Source: Porticoccaceae bacterium
Lineage (GTDB): Bacteria > Pseudomonadota > Gammaproteobacteria > Pseudomonadales > Porticoccaceae
Direction: 5' to 3'
Assembly: GCA_902557735.1 (NCBI GenBank)
Contig: CACEBC010000003.1
Span: 1 to 64,000 of the forward strand
DNA length: 64,000 bases
Shown here one piece after another: positions 9,857-19,900 of this stretch (the first letter of the stretch is position 1; every line of letters begins with the position of its first letter). The notes under the pieces were generated by a model that made no database searches, had not been told where the DNA came from, and worked only from the letters and a program-made list of their open reading frames with translations. The position numbers were made by a program, and so were the translations under genes.

Positions 9857-12154
9857 ATGTTTCATTTAGATGGGCTTTTAACACGCGCGCTCACAGCTAG
9901 CGTAGCGTTGATGTTCAGTTCGACCTCGGTATTTGCCCAATCCGATACCGAACTCGAAGAGATCATTGTAACGGCTACCAAACGCGAAGAACGGCTCCAA
10001 GACATTCCTATGTCAGTGTCGGTGCTAGGTCAAGACACATTAGAAATAGCCGGAATCATCGATTCGCGTGGGATCGCTGAGAGCATACCAGGCATTACTT
10101 TCAGTCAGGCGGCGAATAATTTTAATTCGGCTTTCATAGTCCGGGGTATTGGCACCGCATTGAATCAAGACAATTTAGCGAGCCCAGTAGCCGTCTATTT
10201 GGATGAAATGCCCATGATGGCTTCAAAGAGCACCTTGAAAATGGACTTTAGTTTGTTTGACGCAAAACAGGTTGAGGTATTAAAAGGACCGCAAGGCACT
10301 TTATTTGGCGCTGGTACACTTGCAGGTGCCGTCAGAATAATCTCTAACAAGCCTGACCCCAGTGGTTTTTCTTACAAACTGATGACAGACATCGGCTCAA
10401 CCAGCGGCGAGATGCGTCAGCAGTATAACGGCATGGTGAACGTCCCAATCAGTGACAATGCCGCTGTTCGTCTGGTTGCCTATGCCTCTGAGGACGATGG
10501 CTGGATTAAAAATATCACAACTGGGGCGGATCCAACAAACAAAGTTTCCACTATGGGATTCCGTGCGGCGCTGGGCTGGCAAGTAAATGATCGTTTCAAT
10601 GCTAATTTCACCTATATTCTGCAGGAGACAGAGGTAGATGACGGTGCCACTATTAATCCGGCACTGGGCGAAGATACCAGGTTAGGACTCGGCAACGAGA
10701 AATCAGAAATTGAGGTTCAAAAATTGAACATGACTCTGGTTTATGACCTCGGATTCGCGGAGCTTACTTCTTCTACTAATTTTTCCGAGAATGATGGAAC
10801 AATGGATGCTGATCTGAGCAATATATTTGGCAATACTTTTCCTTTCTTCCTTCACAGAGAACCAGACGATGAGGCCTTTGTGCAAGAAATGCGCTTAGTT
10901 TCGAATTCAGATTCCCGACTCGATTGGGTTTTAGGCGCGTTTTATCTGGATCGAGAAACCGATGTAATTGAAGCTTTCTACACAAATCAAGCTTTCGCAG
11001 ATAGCAGAGGTGGATCAATCGGGAACACTATTTCAACCTTGGGAGTGGATCATGCATTTATCTATGGCGGTCCAGTCCCCAATTCGTATGAGGAAACCGC
11101 ATTTTTTGGGGAGCTCGGGTACCAATTGACCGATTCGTTGAAAGCGACGCTTGGCTTTAGGACCGGAGATATGGAAAATGCCAATTCTCGCCCTGCCGGC
11201 GGTTCTTCGTCACTGGGTTCTTTCATACCTCCTGTAGTGTTTATGGGTGCAACGTCATTTACGCCGGTTCCTTATCAGGCGGGAACGTATGAACCTGGGA
11301 AGACCAGTAATGATGTTATGAAGTTATCGCTTGCTTGGCAAATGAATGATCGGGTCAATCTATATGCTACTGCATCTGAGGGCTTCAGGAGCAACGAGAT
11401 TAATCGATCGGCATTTGTGCCTGGCCTGGATGGGCGATTGGGCTCGAGCGGGTTAGACCCAAATGATCCGATTGTCATTCCGCAAGTGTCAGCGTCTGAC
11501 AAGCTCTGGAACTATGAGATTGGTATGAAAGGTCGTTGGGATGGTTTGAGTGTCAATCTAGCGATTTATCAAATGGTTTGGGAGGATATCCAGCTTGTCG
11601 CACAACGTGGTGGCGGCGATCCAACTTCATTTTTTACTAATGCAGGTGAGGCTGAGTCTGAGGGTATTGAGTTGGAAATTCTCGCCAATCCGAACGATAA
11701 TTTTGAATTCGGTTTAAATGTCGCATACCAAGACGCGAAAATTACTGAGTTGACTGATCAAGAAGCTATAATGGTTGGTGCAGAGCTTGGTTCTAGTTTG
11801 GTTTCGCCTGACGTGCAAGTGTCAGGTCATTTTCAATATACATTGCCCCTTGAAGGCGGGAGAGAAGCTGTTGGCCGTCTCGGTTACAGCTATACTGATG
11901 CTTTGCCCAACGGCTTCGAAAACCAAGTAGGAAATCCTAATGCGACGAACCCACGGTATACCATGACCGATGCCTATTCAAAGTTAGATTTTAGCCTTGG
12001 CATAAATTCTGACCGATGGTCAGTGGCGTTGTACGGCGAAAATATCTTGGACAATGATGATTCCATCTTCGTCATGCAGCAGACGTTTTTTGCCAATGCA
12101 CACATGACGCTGCGTCCTCGAACGTTTGGTATTAGAGTGTCGATGACTCAATGA
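9857..12154 (+). CDS. TonB-dependent outer-membrane receptor
   Basis: 765 residues: signal peptide (ASVALMFSSTSVFAQ, cleavage near residue 28), TonB box region (LEEIIVTATKREERLQDIPM), plug domain with FIVRGIGT and VEVLKGPQGTLFGAGTLAGAV, then a long beta-barrel ending in an aromatic-free but typical TBDR tail (TLRPRTFGIRVSMTQ). It lies in the outer membrane and imports a ligand using TonB-ExbBD energy. The IIVTATKREERLQDVP-type start is common in receptors of oligotrophic marine and sphingomonad-like bacteria taking up aromatics, terpenoids or sugars; the ligand is not predictable. AGGGGGATGCAGTA precedes the ATG. A terminator follows. Its near twin at 7061-9363 is degraded. Confidence 0.95.
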   Translation: MFHLDGLLTRALTASVALMFSSTSVFAQSDTELEEIIVTATKREERLQDIPMSVSVLGQDTLEIAGIIDSRGIAESIPGITFSQAANNFNSAFIVRGIGTALNQDNLASPVAVYLDEMPMMASKSTLKMDFSLFDAKQVEVLKGPQGTLFGAGTLAGAVRIISNKPDPSGFSYKLMTDIGSTSGEMRQQYNGMVNVPISDNAAVRLVAYASEDDGWIKNITTGADPTNKVSTMGFRAALGWQVNDRFNANFTYILQETEVDDGATINPALGEDTRLGLGNEKSEIEVQKLNMTLVYDLGFAELTSSTNFSENDGTMDADLSNIFGNTFPFFLHREPDDEAFVQEMRLVSNSDSRLDWVLGAFYLDRETDVIEAFYTNQAFADSRGGSIGNTISTLGVDHAFIYGGPVPNSYEETAFFGELGYQLTDSLKATLGFRTGDMENANSRPAGGSSSLGSFIPPVVFMGATSFTPVPYQAGTYEPGKTSNDVMKLSLAWQMNDRVNLYATASEGFRSNEINRSAFVPGLDGRLGSSGLDPNDPIVIPQVSASDKLWNYEIGMKGRWDGLSVNLAIYQMVWEDIQLVAQRGGGDPTSFFTNAGEAESEGIELEILANPNDNFEFGLNVAYQDAKITELTDQEAIMVGAELGSSLVSPDVQVSGHFQYTLPLEGGREAVGRLGYSYTDALPNGFENQVGNPNATNPRYTMTDAYSKLDFSLGINSDRWSVALYGENILDNDDSIFVMQQTFFANAHMTLRPRTFGIRVSMTQ

Positions 12155-12156
12155 AA

Positions 12157-12199
12157 CAAAAAAGGGCGTGCCTTTATTTGTGGCGCGTCCTCTTTTCCC
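12157..12199 (+). terminator. terminator after the intact TBDR
   Basis: AAAAGGGCGTGCC, an eight-base loop, then GGCGCGTCCTCTTTT. The stem has two G-U wobbles and ends in a T-rich run, just after the TBDR stop. Confidence 0.7.
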
Positions 12200-12368
12200 C
12201 TCTGGAGATGGCTAGTTGGCCTGCGAGAATGCGCTCTGCATTGGATTGATCCAGCAAGTTTAAAATAAAATATAGGTGTTCAAGAATTTAGATTAAGACT
12301 TGAAACTGGCCATGCGGTTGGCTAGAAACGACCTCTCTTGAATATCAGGAAGATATCGATCTCTTTAT

Positions 12369-14306
12369 TCAAAGAGGTTTATACCAGATCGGTGTGCTCC
12401 AAGCTCGCTCCTGAATGGTTTTAGGTATATCTGGATGAGGTGACACGCCCGCCCTTATTGCATCCCACGTCGACCATCTGCAAGTGGGATTTTCAAGCAC
12501 GCGCGCATAATAAAACGCCCTCTGACTCGCAACAAATGCAGGATCTTGCCATACGATGCTCAACTCCGAGGCTCCAACGTCCATATCAGCCGCACAGTTT
12601 TCTATGTTAACTGAGGCACCATTATCCGGACATCGATGTGTTTCCTCATCGGGCACAAGGTTATCTGAGCACGCCACATCAAAAATCTGTTCATAAGGTT
12701 TCCCTTCTTTTATCCACCCTTTTACAATCTGGGCTCTCTGTAAAAAAGCGCCCGACGGATCTCTCGATGCAGAAAGAAAAAAATGAGGCACTCTGTTCCC
12801 TTCAGCTAGCAATTCTCCTCCCATAGGGACACCCTTAGAATAGGCCTTTGCTATTGCGTCGGGCGCCTTATGCAAGTCCTCTTTATAATCATACCCACCG
12901 AAAAAACGAACTCTGATTCTAGGGCCGGATGTAGCAAAAGTCTCCTTACGTTTTAGCGCCTGAAAGATCGATTCGCGCGTGTTTTTCTCAGCCCAAACCC
13001 CTGCTAGCCCAGAAGCGCTCCAGTCAAGAGTGTCACTCATAATACTGGGTAGCTTTTCATCCGTGGGAACAGACCCTCTCAATTCCGGCAAACCGTCATT
13101 GGTCCCCAACTTGCCAAAATACTCATCCTCCTCGAAAGGGCTCGCCGCATTGTGCCCATCCGTTGAACCAATGAATCCGAATTGGTACATGTTTACGCCA
13201 ACGGTTTCTTCCAACTCCATGCCCGTGAGCAACGCATCTCTTGCATATGCACCTGTGGTTGCTCCGTCAAACTCGACTACATTCCCATCTTCATCTCTGA
13301 TATATCGCCCGTTCTCATCAAATTTTCCTCTGTTTTTAAACCACAGCTCGAAGTCCGACCATTCATCCTCAGGTGATAGTAATGGATGTGTTTCGGAAGT
13401 CCCTTTTATCTGGGTTATCTCCACAATGGGCTCATTGCGTAAACGCTGCTCAGCATAGGCTGCAGTAATGGGCCCACCATCCATGGTAACTCTTTGAAAC
13501 ATCAAACCCTGACTCCAGTTCGAGTTATGAGGAATGGCAATCGAATCAAGTCCATCGGACCTTAGCGCATCAAGCCAGTCCCATAAATCTTCTGGGTTCA
13601 TTGAGTCTTGAGAACCAAATGGTCGGATTGGGCCGTCATCTCCAGGAAATACTATTACCCGGTGAAGATTTGCATTTTGAGGGTGAGAAGAATACTCGTA
13701 TGCTATAAAGGTAGTGAATTTTCCCGGTTCATAATTTTTGTTTGCAATGTTGATATTTTCTTGCCAAGCGGATCTTATGACTGGCTCTGATTCAAGTGGC
13801 GGGTCGATGGGCTCTCCTCGTGTTAACTCTGCGTCAAGCGCAACAAACCCCTTTCGATTGTTGGCTTTGTCCGGAGACTGGATTAGCGCCGCGAGGGGAT
13901 GTGTTCGCATAGGCCCCGCCGGATCTGCCAGGCTTTTAACAACTCCAAAGAACTCGGCATGATCGCTGACGGCGTAAAAATCAAGCGGCTCGCCTTTCAA
14001 GCGAATCCTATAACCGAGCGGATGCTCTATAGCTTCCCCCCGAGCAAATCGATAAGCATCATCAGTTGATGCGCGAACACCTGCTAAGCTATAGGCATCC
14101 AAAGAATTGTTTGAGTGCACATGTATATCGCCAAAGAACGCATCTTTCAGGGGATTTTGATTGAGAACTACCTTGATGCCAGTCGCATCTTCGCCAGGCT
14201 CAATCGACGTGGTTTCTGATTCAAGTGAATTGCTTTGATTTCCATTACACGCTGTCAAGCTCAGGAACAAAGCTATTTTGGGCAGTCCCACAAAAACTCT
14301 TTTCAT
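12369..14306 (-). CDS. DUF3604 lipoprotein (PHP-like)
   Basis: 645 residues. The N-terminus is a lipoprotein signal (IALFLSLTAC, Cys20). FFGDIHVHSNNSLDAY (residues 58-73) and FYAVSDHAEFFGVV are the metal-binding motifs of DUF3604, a PHP-like group. Further conserved parts are AYEYSSHPQN, AIPHNSNWSQG, GFIGSTDGHNAASP and TFATSGPRIRVRFF. The family is common in marine gammaproteobacteria and often lies beside TBDRs and dehydrogenases; its reaction has not been established to my knowledge. A second copy is cut by the left edge of the window. It begins five bases after the stop of the upstream SDR gene, so the pair is an operon. Length is full for the family. Confidence 0.9.
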   Translation of the reverse strand: MKRVFVGLPKIALFLSLTACNGNQSNSLESETTSIEPGEDATGIKVVLNQNPLKDAFFGDIHVHSNNSLDAYSLAGVRASTDDAYRFARGEAIEHPLGYRIRLKGEPLDFYAVSDHAEFFGVVKSLADPAGPMRTHPLAALIQSPDKANNRKGFVALDAELTRGEPIDPPLESEPVIRSAWQENINIANKNYEPGKFTTFIAYEYSSHPQNANLHRVIVFPGDDGPIRPFGSQDSMNPEDLWDWLDALRSDGLDSIAIPHNSNWSQGLMFQRVTMDGGPITAAYAEQRLRNEPIVEITQIKGTSETHPLLSPEDEWSDFELWFKNRGKFDENGRYIRDEDGNVVEFDGATTGAYARDALLTGMELEETVGVNMYQFGFIGSTDGHNAASPFEEDEYFGKLGTNDGLPELRGSVPTDEKLPSIMSDTLDWSASGLAGVWAEKNTRESIFQALKRKETFATSGPRIRVRFFGGYDYKEDLHKAPDAIAKAYSKGVPMGGELLAEGNRVPHFFLSASRDPSGAFLQRAQIVKGWIKEGKPYEQIFDVACSDNLVPDEETHRCPDNGASVNIENCAADMDVGASELSIVWQDPAFVASQRAFYYARVLENPTCRWSTWDAIRAGVSPHPDIPKTIQERAWSTPIWYKPL

Positions 14307-14311
14307 TACGT

Positions 14312-15163
14312 CTATTTGGCGCCATATAACTGCGTAGCTGCCATTTGCTCAATCATGCGAAAGAATGCCACTGGATCTTTCTCTTTCATTCGCAGCATTT
14401 GAACTTCCTGACCTTCTCCCACGATGATCTCATCTTCTTCAGCGGACAACTTCGAGAGGATTATTGCTGTCGCCTCTTCAACGGTCAGCCCCTCATTCAT
14501 TAAACCTTCCTCTGGGCCTATCGCAGTCCCATCTCCCTGCAACGCGTTTGCTACAACATTTGTTCTGACGACACCAGCGACCAACGTGCTGACTTTAATT
14601 CCATGGAAAGCAACCTCACTGCGCAATGCGTCAAAGAAACCCATAACAGCGTGTTTAGAGGCACTATAACCGGTCCGAAGTGGTGGACCCAACTTTCCCG
14701 CAATACTTGAGGTAACCGCGATATGGCCAGACTGTTGCTCTATCATTATTGGCATCACAGCTTTTGTCAGCGCTATCGGTCCCATCACATTGACGTCCAT
14801 TACCCTCTGATAGACCTCCAACTTGGTGTCGATCGCAAATGATCTTTGACCCAAACCAGCGTTGTTGATGAGGATATCAATTCTTGAAAATCGCGCCAGA
14901 ACGTCATTGACCGCTTGAGGTATCGCTTCAAAGTCTGTGACGTCATGGCTAATAGCCATAATATCGGCTATGTTCGCTCCTTTTGCCACGCATTCTTCAC
15001 ATACCCGTTCTAAAGCCTCAGTATTGCGCGCAGAGATAACCAGTTTAGCCGATACTTTGGCGAGAGCCTTTGCCAGACCCTCCCCGATACCAGATGATGC
15101 GCCCGTAATCCAAATGACCTTATCTCTAAAAAATTGGTCGTCGTTCTGTGTATTATCATTCAT
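14312..15163 (-). CDS. SDR-family short-chain dehydrogenase
   Basis: 283 residues of a classical SDR with all key parts: WITGASSGIGEGLAKAL (TGxxxGxG), DVTD, LINNAGLG (NNAG), SSIAGKLGPPLRTGYSASKHA (catalytic Ser, Tyr and Lys) and VRTNV. The coenzyme is NAD(P)(H); the alcohol or ketone substrate is unknown. CAGGAGACTTTC precedes the ATG, a strong ribosome-binding site. It is the first gene of a two-gene unit with the DUF3604 lipoprotein (five bases apart). The C-terminal third carries a helical extension, as in membrane-associated SDRs of the DltE/YqjQ type. Confidence 0.93.
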   Translation of the reverse strand: MNDNTQNDDQFFRDKVIWITGASSGIGEGLAKALAKVSAKLVISARNTEALERVCEECVAKGANIADIMAISHDVTDFEAIPQAVNDVLARFSRIDILINNAGLGQRSFAIDTKLEVYQRVMDVNVMGPIALTKAVMPIMIEQQSGHIAVTSSIAGKLGPPLRTGYSASKHAVMGFFDALRSEVAFHGIKVSTLVAGVVRTNVVANALQGDGTAIGPEEGLMNEGLTVEEATAIILSKLSAEEDEIIVGEGQEVQMLRMKEKDPVAFFRMIEQMAATQLYGAK

Positions 15164-15668
15164 GAAAGTCTCCTGTTCCTTGATAAGACGAGCGTAGACC
15201 GCCCATAAGATTGGCTACTTTGGCCAACATCCGCATATTTTCATTTGGCGGTGGTCTATAAACGGTCAGGCAGCCTATTGTTGGTTTTTTGATACAGAAA
15301 TCGGTGGCCCGCCAAAATCAATTAATATAACATTATCATCAAATCGAAATTCTCTCCGGACTTCTAGTAACAAAGAGATATCGATCGATAGAACTTCGTT
15401 ATTTTATCCCAAATACTGGCAGCTCATTTACAACAGTTGTTCGGGACCGGTAGAAGGTCTTTCTGCATGCACATTGACCCAACGCTTTAGAATTAGATTT
15501 AAACCCTCGAACACCATTACGCTTAACGAGTTAAATGACCCAAACCTTTAATTGCATCTTTTTGTAGAGGCTCATTTTACATTAAACTCTGCAATCCGCA
15601 GAGGCCGACTCATTTAGTCATCTTTGATAAAGTGTACGTTTAAACTTTTACCATAAGTGAGATATTAA
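15164..15668. other. divergent promoter region, no gene seen
   Basis: 505 bp between the SDR (leftward) and a GST (rightward). I see no coding frame with family resemblance, RNA gene or clear operator. It should contain both promoters. Confidence 0.5.
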
Positions 15669-16427
15669 ATGACAACTGAAGAAGACAGTGTGATCTTATA
15701 TGGGGTCCCGTTATCTCAACCAGTCCGAGCGGTAATATGGACACTCTTGTTGAAAGATCAGGATTTTGAACTGGTAATGATCAATCCCGGTTCCAAAGGC
15801 GAGATGGGCAGCAGAAATCCAGATTATCTGAGAAAAAGCCCCTCGGGAACAATCCCTTGCATTGAGGAGCGCGCGACAGGTTTTGTCTTATCCGAAGCTC
15901 ACGCGATTCTGTGCTATCTCTCCAGAAAAAATGGATGGGACGACCTCTATCCTACCAATATCCGGATACGTGCCAAGATAGATTCTTATCTCCATTATCA
16001 TCACCGAGGCGCACGCGACGCCTCTCTGGGTCTTTTTGCCCCGCGAGTCCGAAAGGATCTGAATATTCCAGAAGTCATGCAAACCATTTCAATAACGTTG
16101 TTGACACGAGCAATTAAGCTACTCGACTCAGCCTGGCTCTCAGAGTCACCTTTCCTGACAGGTCATGGAATGACAATTGCGGACATCGCTGCCTATGTGG
16201 AAATCGGTCAACTTCATCATAGATTCACCAATCTTTTTGATTTCGGTCCCTATCCCAATGTCAGCAAATGGCTAGATCGAATGGCGCTGGTCGAGCACCA
16301 TGACAATGTTCATGCATCTTTGCAAGCTCTGGGCAATTTAGCAGAGAAAAGCCCAACCATTGACGATATCAAGGACGCGAACAAGATGGGCTACGCATTG
16401 ATAAATGAAGTTTTACGTAGGTCATAG
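15669..16427 (+). CDS. glutathione S-transferase family protein
   Basis: 252 residues. The N-terminal thioredoxin fold starts ILYGVPLSQPVRAVIWTLLL, with the glutathione-contact block SPSGTIPCIEE and the SEAHAILCYL segment (Glu/Ser-Ala/Glu-x-x-AIL). The C-terminal helical domain has LTGHGMTIADIAAYVEIGQL, the conserved folding motif. The pattern is like theta-class GSTs, some of which carry out dehalogenation or aromatic conjugation. It is cytoplasmic and stands alone, transcribed away from the SDR/DUF3604 pair. GTGAG lies before the ATG. Substrate assignment is not possible. Confidence 0.88.
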   Translation: MTTEEDSVILYGVPLSQPVRAVIWTLLLKDQDFELVMINPGSKGEMGSRNPDYLRKSPSGTIPCIEERATGFVLSEAHAILCYLSRKNGWDDLYPTNIRIRAKIDSYLHYHHRGARDASLGLFAPRVRKDLNIPEVMQTISITLLTRAIKLLDSAWLSESPFLTGHGMTIADIAAYVEIGQLHHRFTNLFDFGPYPNVSKWLDRMALVEHHDNVHASLQALGNLAEKSPTIDDIKDANKMGYALINEVLRRS

Positions 16428-16776
16428 CAGTGTGAAAAGCCTTATCCAATTTATAAAATATGTTCAAAAACGGGCAAAAAATGTCTAATCCCTCGCTCCC
16501 TTGCGCTTTTGTACTGATCAAATTTCGATTTCCCATCTAGTGCCATCCGGTTCTCACACTACCGTGAGATTGCTCGATGAGCCACAGATAACGCAGGCGC
16601 CGATTAAACAGAAGTAGCCTATGCTCTGGGTGCTATGACAACCCGTTCGGGTCTTGAAAGCCAAACAAGAAAGCCAATCCGGTATTTAACATCCTCGCAC
16701 AGAAACCTCTCAGTATAGAGGCGGGCTCAAATATCCCGTCCCCCTGCTCTGTCTCCCTCGGGTAACATGTATTTAG
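16428..16776. other. intergenic, nothing recognised
   Basis: About 350 bp after the GST gene. It contains short inverted repeats (for example TCTCACacTACCGTGAGA near 16553) but no coding frame or RNA that I can support. It may be decayed DNA continuous with the broken frame that follows. Confidence 0.4.
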
Positions 16777-17163
16777 ACTATTGAATTATTCTTTCAAGAT
16801 ATCAGCGTCTGCCTTACTAATTCTGGTCGAAATCGTTTAGTAGAGCACTTAGCGCTACAATTCGGCACAATCCTTTATAAAGAGATTTTTAATCTACATC
16901 ATCCTGAATTATTTGATGGCCTCTTTGTCGGAGCAACAGGCGCAGAGCTGGCTTATATCAATGGCCGTAAGAACAGACTAAAAACCAAGATAATCAGTCG
17001 ATTGGATATCAAAAGACGAGCCATAGTAAGGCAGCGCAAGACACTCGCTGATTTCTTGGGAGACTGCGAAGATTTTCTTGATGCCGCGCCGAATATCCGA
17101 GAGCACCAGCAAGAGTATGGTGAGCTGCGGATTGCTTCGAGTAGTCAATGCGGGATCTTTTAG
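16777..17163 (+). pseudogene. start-less open frame, possible sulfotransferase remnant
   Basis: A 128-codon frame is open between stops at 16774 and 17161 but has no ATG start. Its translation contains ISVCLTNSGRNRLVEHLALQ, then LYKEIFNLHHPELFDGLF and, further on, KTLADFLGDCEDFLDAA. The first two parts loosely resemble the P-loop (S-G-R-...-L) and the Y-G-E-(I/Y)-F segments of Stf0/sulfotransferase-like proteins. The resemblance is weak and judged by eye. No intact neighbour supplies the missing ends. If coding, it is a truncated, inactive gene. Confidence 0.3.
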
Positions 17164-17358
17164 GACTATCCCAAGTGCGGCGGCGAGGCATTTTCTGCGA
17201 AGGAATTTAATTATTTTCCTGACTCTCATCAAGCTTGGATTGAACAGATTTCCAAATTTAGTGTACGCGGACACATAAAGAAATACCTCGGACACCACCG
17301 GGGAAGGGCCTAAATTTTTAACTTTATTATCAAATTATTTCTGTGTTCATAAAATCAC

Positions 17359-18210
17359 TTAAACGATCAAATTGGTCAGGCAACCCACCGAAGAAATAGA
17401 AACCTCGATCATATCTCCTGAAACAAGCCAGATTGGTGGGTTTCTCGACATGCCTACCCCAGCGGGGGTGCCGGTTGCAATTACATCTCCAGGTTTAAGC
17501 GTCGTAAATTTGCATAAATAAATCACGATATCGACTACAGATGCGATCATTTCGGAAGTAGACGCCTGCTGCATTATTTTGCCATTCAGCCTAGTTTCAA
17601 TTGTTAATGTCTGAGGGTTTTCAATCTCGCGCTTTGATGCAACCCAAGGACCTATGGCCCCAGAGCAATCGAAGTTCTTGCCGGCCCCTATAGAATCCTC
17701 CTGAAAGTCTCGGACTGATCCATCCATAAAACAGGTATATCCTGCAATGAGCTCAAGGGCTTGATTCTCCGAAGTTGCTTTGCCCTCAATACCAATTACC
17801 GCAGCCAATTCACCCTCGAAATCATAGCAATGAGTAGCCGGACTTTTAAATAATTCACATTTATGTCCTACGAGCGATTCTTTATTTCTCAAAAAGATTG
17901 AGGGATTCACAGGAACCTTTTCATCAAGGGAGTCTTTCGATTCGAGCTCTTGACGATGTGACATGTAATTCCGTCCCACACAAAAATTCCGACCTGAGGC
18001 AGTGGGTGGGAGAAAAGATATTTTTTCTAACTGAGCTGCAGGTATAGACGGATTCTCACCTAGATCAATAGTACCTCGGTGCCAAGCAGACAATAGATCT
18101 TCAGCCGACCTATAATATGCCGATAAGTCTAAAACTTCTTCGTCTTTGATAAAACCATAACAAATTCGATCTTCATATTTAAATCGGATAAATTTTGATT
18201 CTTTATTCAA
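17359..18210 (-). CDS. fumarylacetoacetate hydrolase (FAH) family protein
   Basis: 283 residues. The C-terminal FAH fold is clear: FCVGRNYMSHRQELE, PSIFLRNKESLVGH, the metal-binding DFEGELAAVIG, FMDGSVRDFQ, GKNFDCSGAIGPWV and VIATGTPAGVGMSRNPP. Family members hydrolyse C-C bonds of diketo acids or hydrate/decarboxylate them in aromatic-acid breakdown, with Mg2+ or Mn2+. The start appears to be TTG at 18210 with AAAGAGAA upstream. It follows the GPH-type symporter by 30 bp on the same strand, so uptake and cleavage are probably co-expressed. The exact substrate is unknown. Confidence 0.88.
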   Translation of the reverse strand: MNKESKFIRFKYEDRICYGFIKDEEVLDLSAYYRSAEDLLSAWHRGTIDLGENPSIPAAQLEKISFLPPTASGRNFCVGRNYMSHRQELESKDSLDEKVPVNPSIFLRNKESLVGHKCELFKSPATHCYDFEGELAAVIGIEGKATSENQALELIAGYTCFMDGSVRDFQEDSIGAGKNFDCSGAIGPWVASKREIENPQTLTIETRLNGKIMQQASTSEMIASVVDIVIYLCKFTTLKPGDVIATGTPAGVGMSRNPPIWLVSGDMIEVSISSVGCLTNLIV

Positions 18211-18240
18211 ATGACGTTTTCTCTTTTGTGAATCATATGA

Positions 18241-19599
18241 TTATCTGCTCTCGCGGCCATGCACCCAACTTGCCTGTCTAAGCTCAAGTAAAGTCTGCCT
18301 ATCGAGCGAATATATCAAAAGAAGCGGAAGGCTTGCTGCATAACCAATAATCGGAAGCCAAATCGCTCCGAAATAAACAGCATCAATGGCTGACTTTGAT
18401 TGCTCTGCCCCCTCTAGCCCCTCAATATAACCACCAGCAGATAGAACCAATCCAATCGATAGGGGGACCAGCATTGCGGATGTTTTTTCAACAAAGCTAT
18501 AAAGACTTGCAAAGATACCCTCGCGCCTGAGTTGAGTTCGGTGAAAGTCATACTCGATTGTATCGGGTAGCATTGACTGGCCCATCAGAATCATACCCCC
18601 TGTAAAAAAACCAAAGGTAAATGTTCGAATAATAAATATTATTTCAGGTTCGTCAGGTGTAAGGAAAGCAAAAGTGGCTATAGTAAGTATCTTTCCGACC
18701 GTGGCGATTATAAATACTGAGTGTTTTTCCATATGCGAAGCTAACCAGGTCCAACATGGAATCGAGAGGCCTATAGCCACGAACATCGGAATCCCGAACT
18801 TGACAACAGCTCCTTCACCGCCTTTGTAAATATGCACTGAGAGATATATCATCATTGCAAATGTCACACCCGAAGCAAAAAGCTGAAATAATTTAATAAG
18901 TATGAGCTGCATAAATGGCTTATTTGCAATGATGCTCTTCAGCCACTCATTCAACATCAACTTTTTGTTAAGCCTTTTCGTCTGACTAGCACCGGCTGTG
19001 CCCCAAAAGCATGCCAAAGCTGAAACTAAAATAATGGCAGAGAAGATTAACCCCATAGAACGATATCCCTCGAGGCCTCCTCCGAAATAAGTGAAGACGA
19101 GAAAGGGCGCTAGTCCAGAGGCAAGCACCCCAGAAATCGACACAAAAAATGTCCTATAAGACATTAAAATAGTTCTTTCGTGATAATCACTGGTCATTTC
19201 AGCTGGCATGGATAGATAGGGGATATTAAATGCTGTATAGCCTGTGAAATAGATAACAAAGGAACATGCTAGATATGCTGTTAAATGTTCGCCTGACAGC
19301 GCAGGTCCTGCAAATACCATTATGCACGCAAAGCTTGACAGGACACCTCCTCCCAGCAACCAGGGGCGCCTCCTGCCCCAACGAGAGGTTGTTCGATCAG
19401 ACAACATACCTATGATGGGATCTGTAAAAACATCGTAGAATTTCGTGAAAAATATAATCGCGCTTGCCCTCGCGGGGCTGATACCTAGATAATCAGTCAT
19501 ATAATAGAGCATTTGGAAGGCAACCAGATAGTACATGGTCATCGTGCTAATAGAACCAATCGACCACCCCCATTTCAAGCTGGTATTCAAGTACCACAC
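18241..19599 (-). CDS. GPH/MFS-type cation symporter
   Basis: 452 residues with about twelve hydrophobic segments. The start (LNTSLKWGWSIGSISTMTMYY) and the loop FFTKFYDVFTDPIIGMLSDR followed by TSRWGRRRPWLLGG are the signature of the glycoside-pentoside-hexuronide:cation symporter family within the MFS. In marine bacteria members with this pattern often sit in catabolic clusters and need not carry sugars. It lies in the inner membrane. The start codon is GTG; a clear ribosome-binding site is not seen. It forms a probable operon with the FAH-family gene 30 bp downstream. Confidence 0.88.
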   Translation of the reverse strand: MWYLNTSLKWGWSIGSISTMTMYYLVAFQMLYYMTDYLGISPARASAIIFFTKFYDVFTDPIIGMLSDRTTSRWGRRRPWLLGGGVLSSFACIMVFAGPALSGEHLTAYLACSFVIYFTGYTAFNIPYLSMPAEMTSDYHERTILMSYRTFFVSISGVLASGLAPFLVFTYFGGGLEGYRSMGLIFSAIILVSALACFWGTAGASQTKRLNKKLMLNEWLKSIIANKPFMQLILIKLFQLFASGVTFAMMIYLSVHIYKGGEGAVVKFGIPMFVAIGLSIPCWTWLASHMEKHSVFIIATVGKILTIATFAFLTPDEPEIIFIIRTFTFGFFTGGMILMGQSMLPDTIEYDFHRTQLRREGIFASLYSFVEKTSAMLVPLSIGLVLSAGGYIEGLEGAEQSKSAIDAVYFGAIWLPIIGYAASLPLLLIYSLDRQTLLELRQASWVHGRESR

Positions 19600-19900
19600 C
19601 CCCAGAGTAAACCCTTCAATGAAAAAAATTATATAACTTAAAGATGGCCAGTATATTTTTGATTCGCAGCGAGATGGAGACTATAGCGCTGACTCGGTCA
19701 ATGCCAGAGCAGCGCTGTCCACCAGGTGGGCTTACAGCATACTAGGTGACGCCAGCATTGTCTTATTCTCGAGGCCAATCGCAACTTGCTGTATTTTGAC
19801 CGAATTGGATGCGAATTCATCAAGCTTTGATTAAAACACCAAAAGAGATATTGTAGGTCATCGACGAGGGTGCTCTTCCATAATTAAAATCATTAAAAAC
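19600..19900. other. divergent promoter region, no gene seen
   Basis: About 300 bp between the leftward symporter and the rightward EamA transporter. AT-rich next to the symporter. I recognise no RNA or operator. Confidence 0.45.

Noticed and set aside
16978-17298. Minus-strand 106-residue protein
   Set aside because: No family, no ribosome-binding site, and it overlaps the better plus-strand decayed frame.
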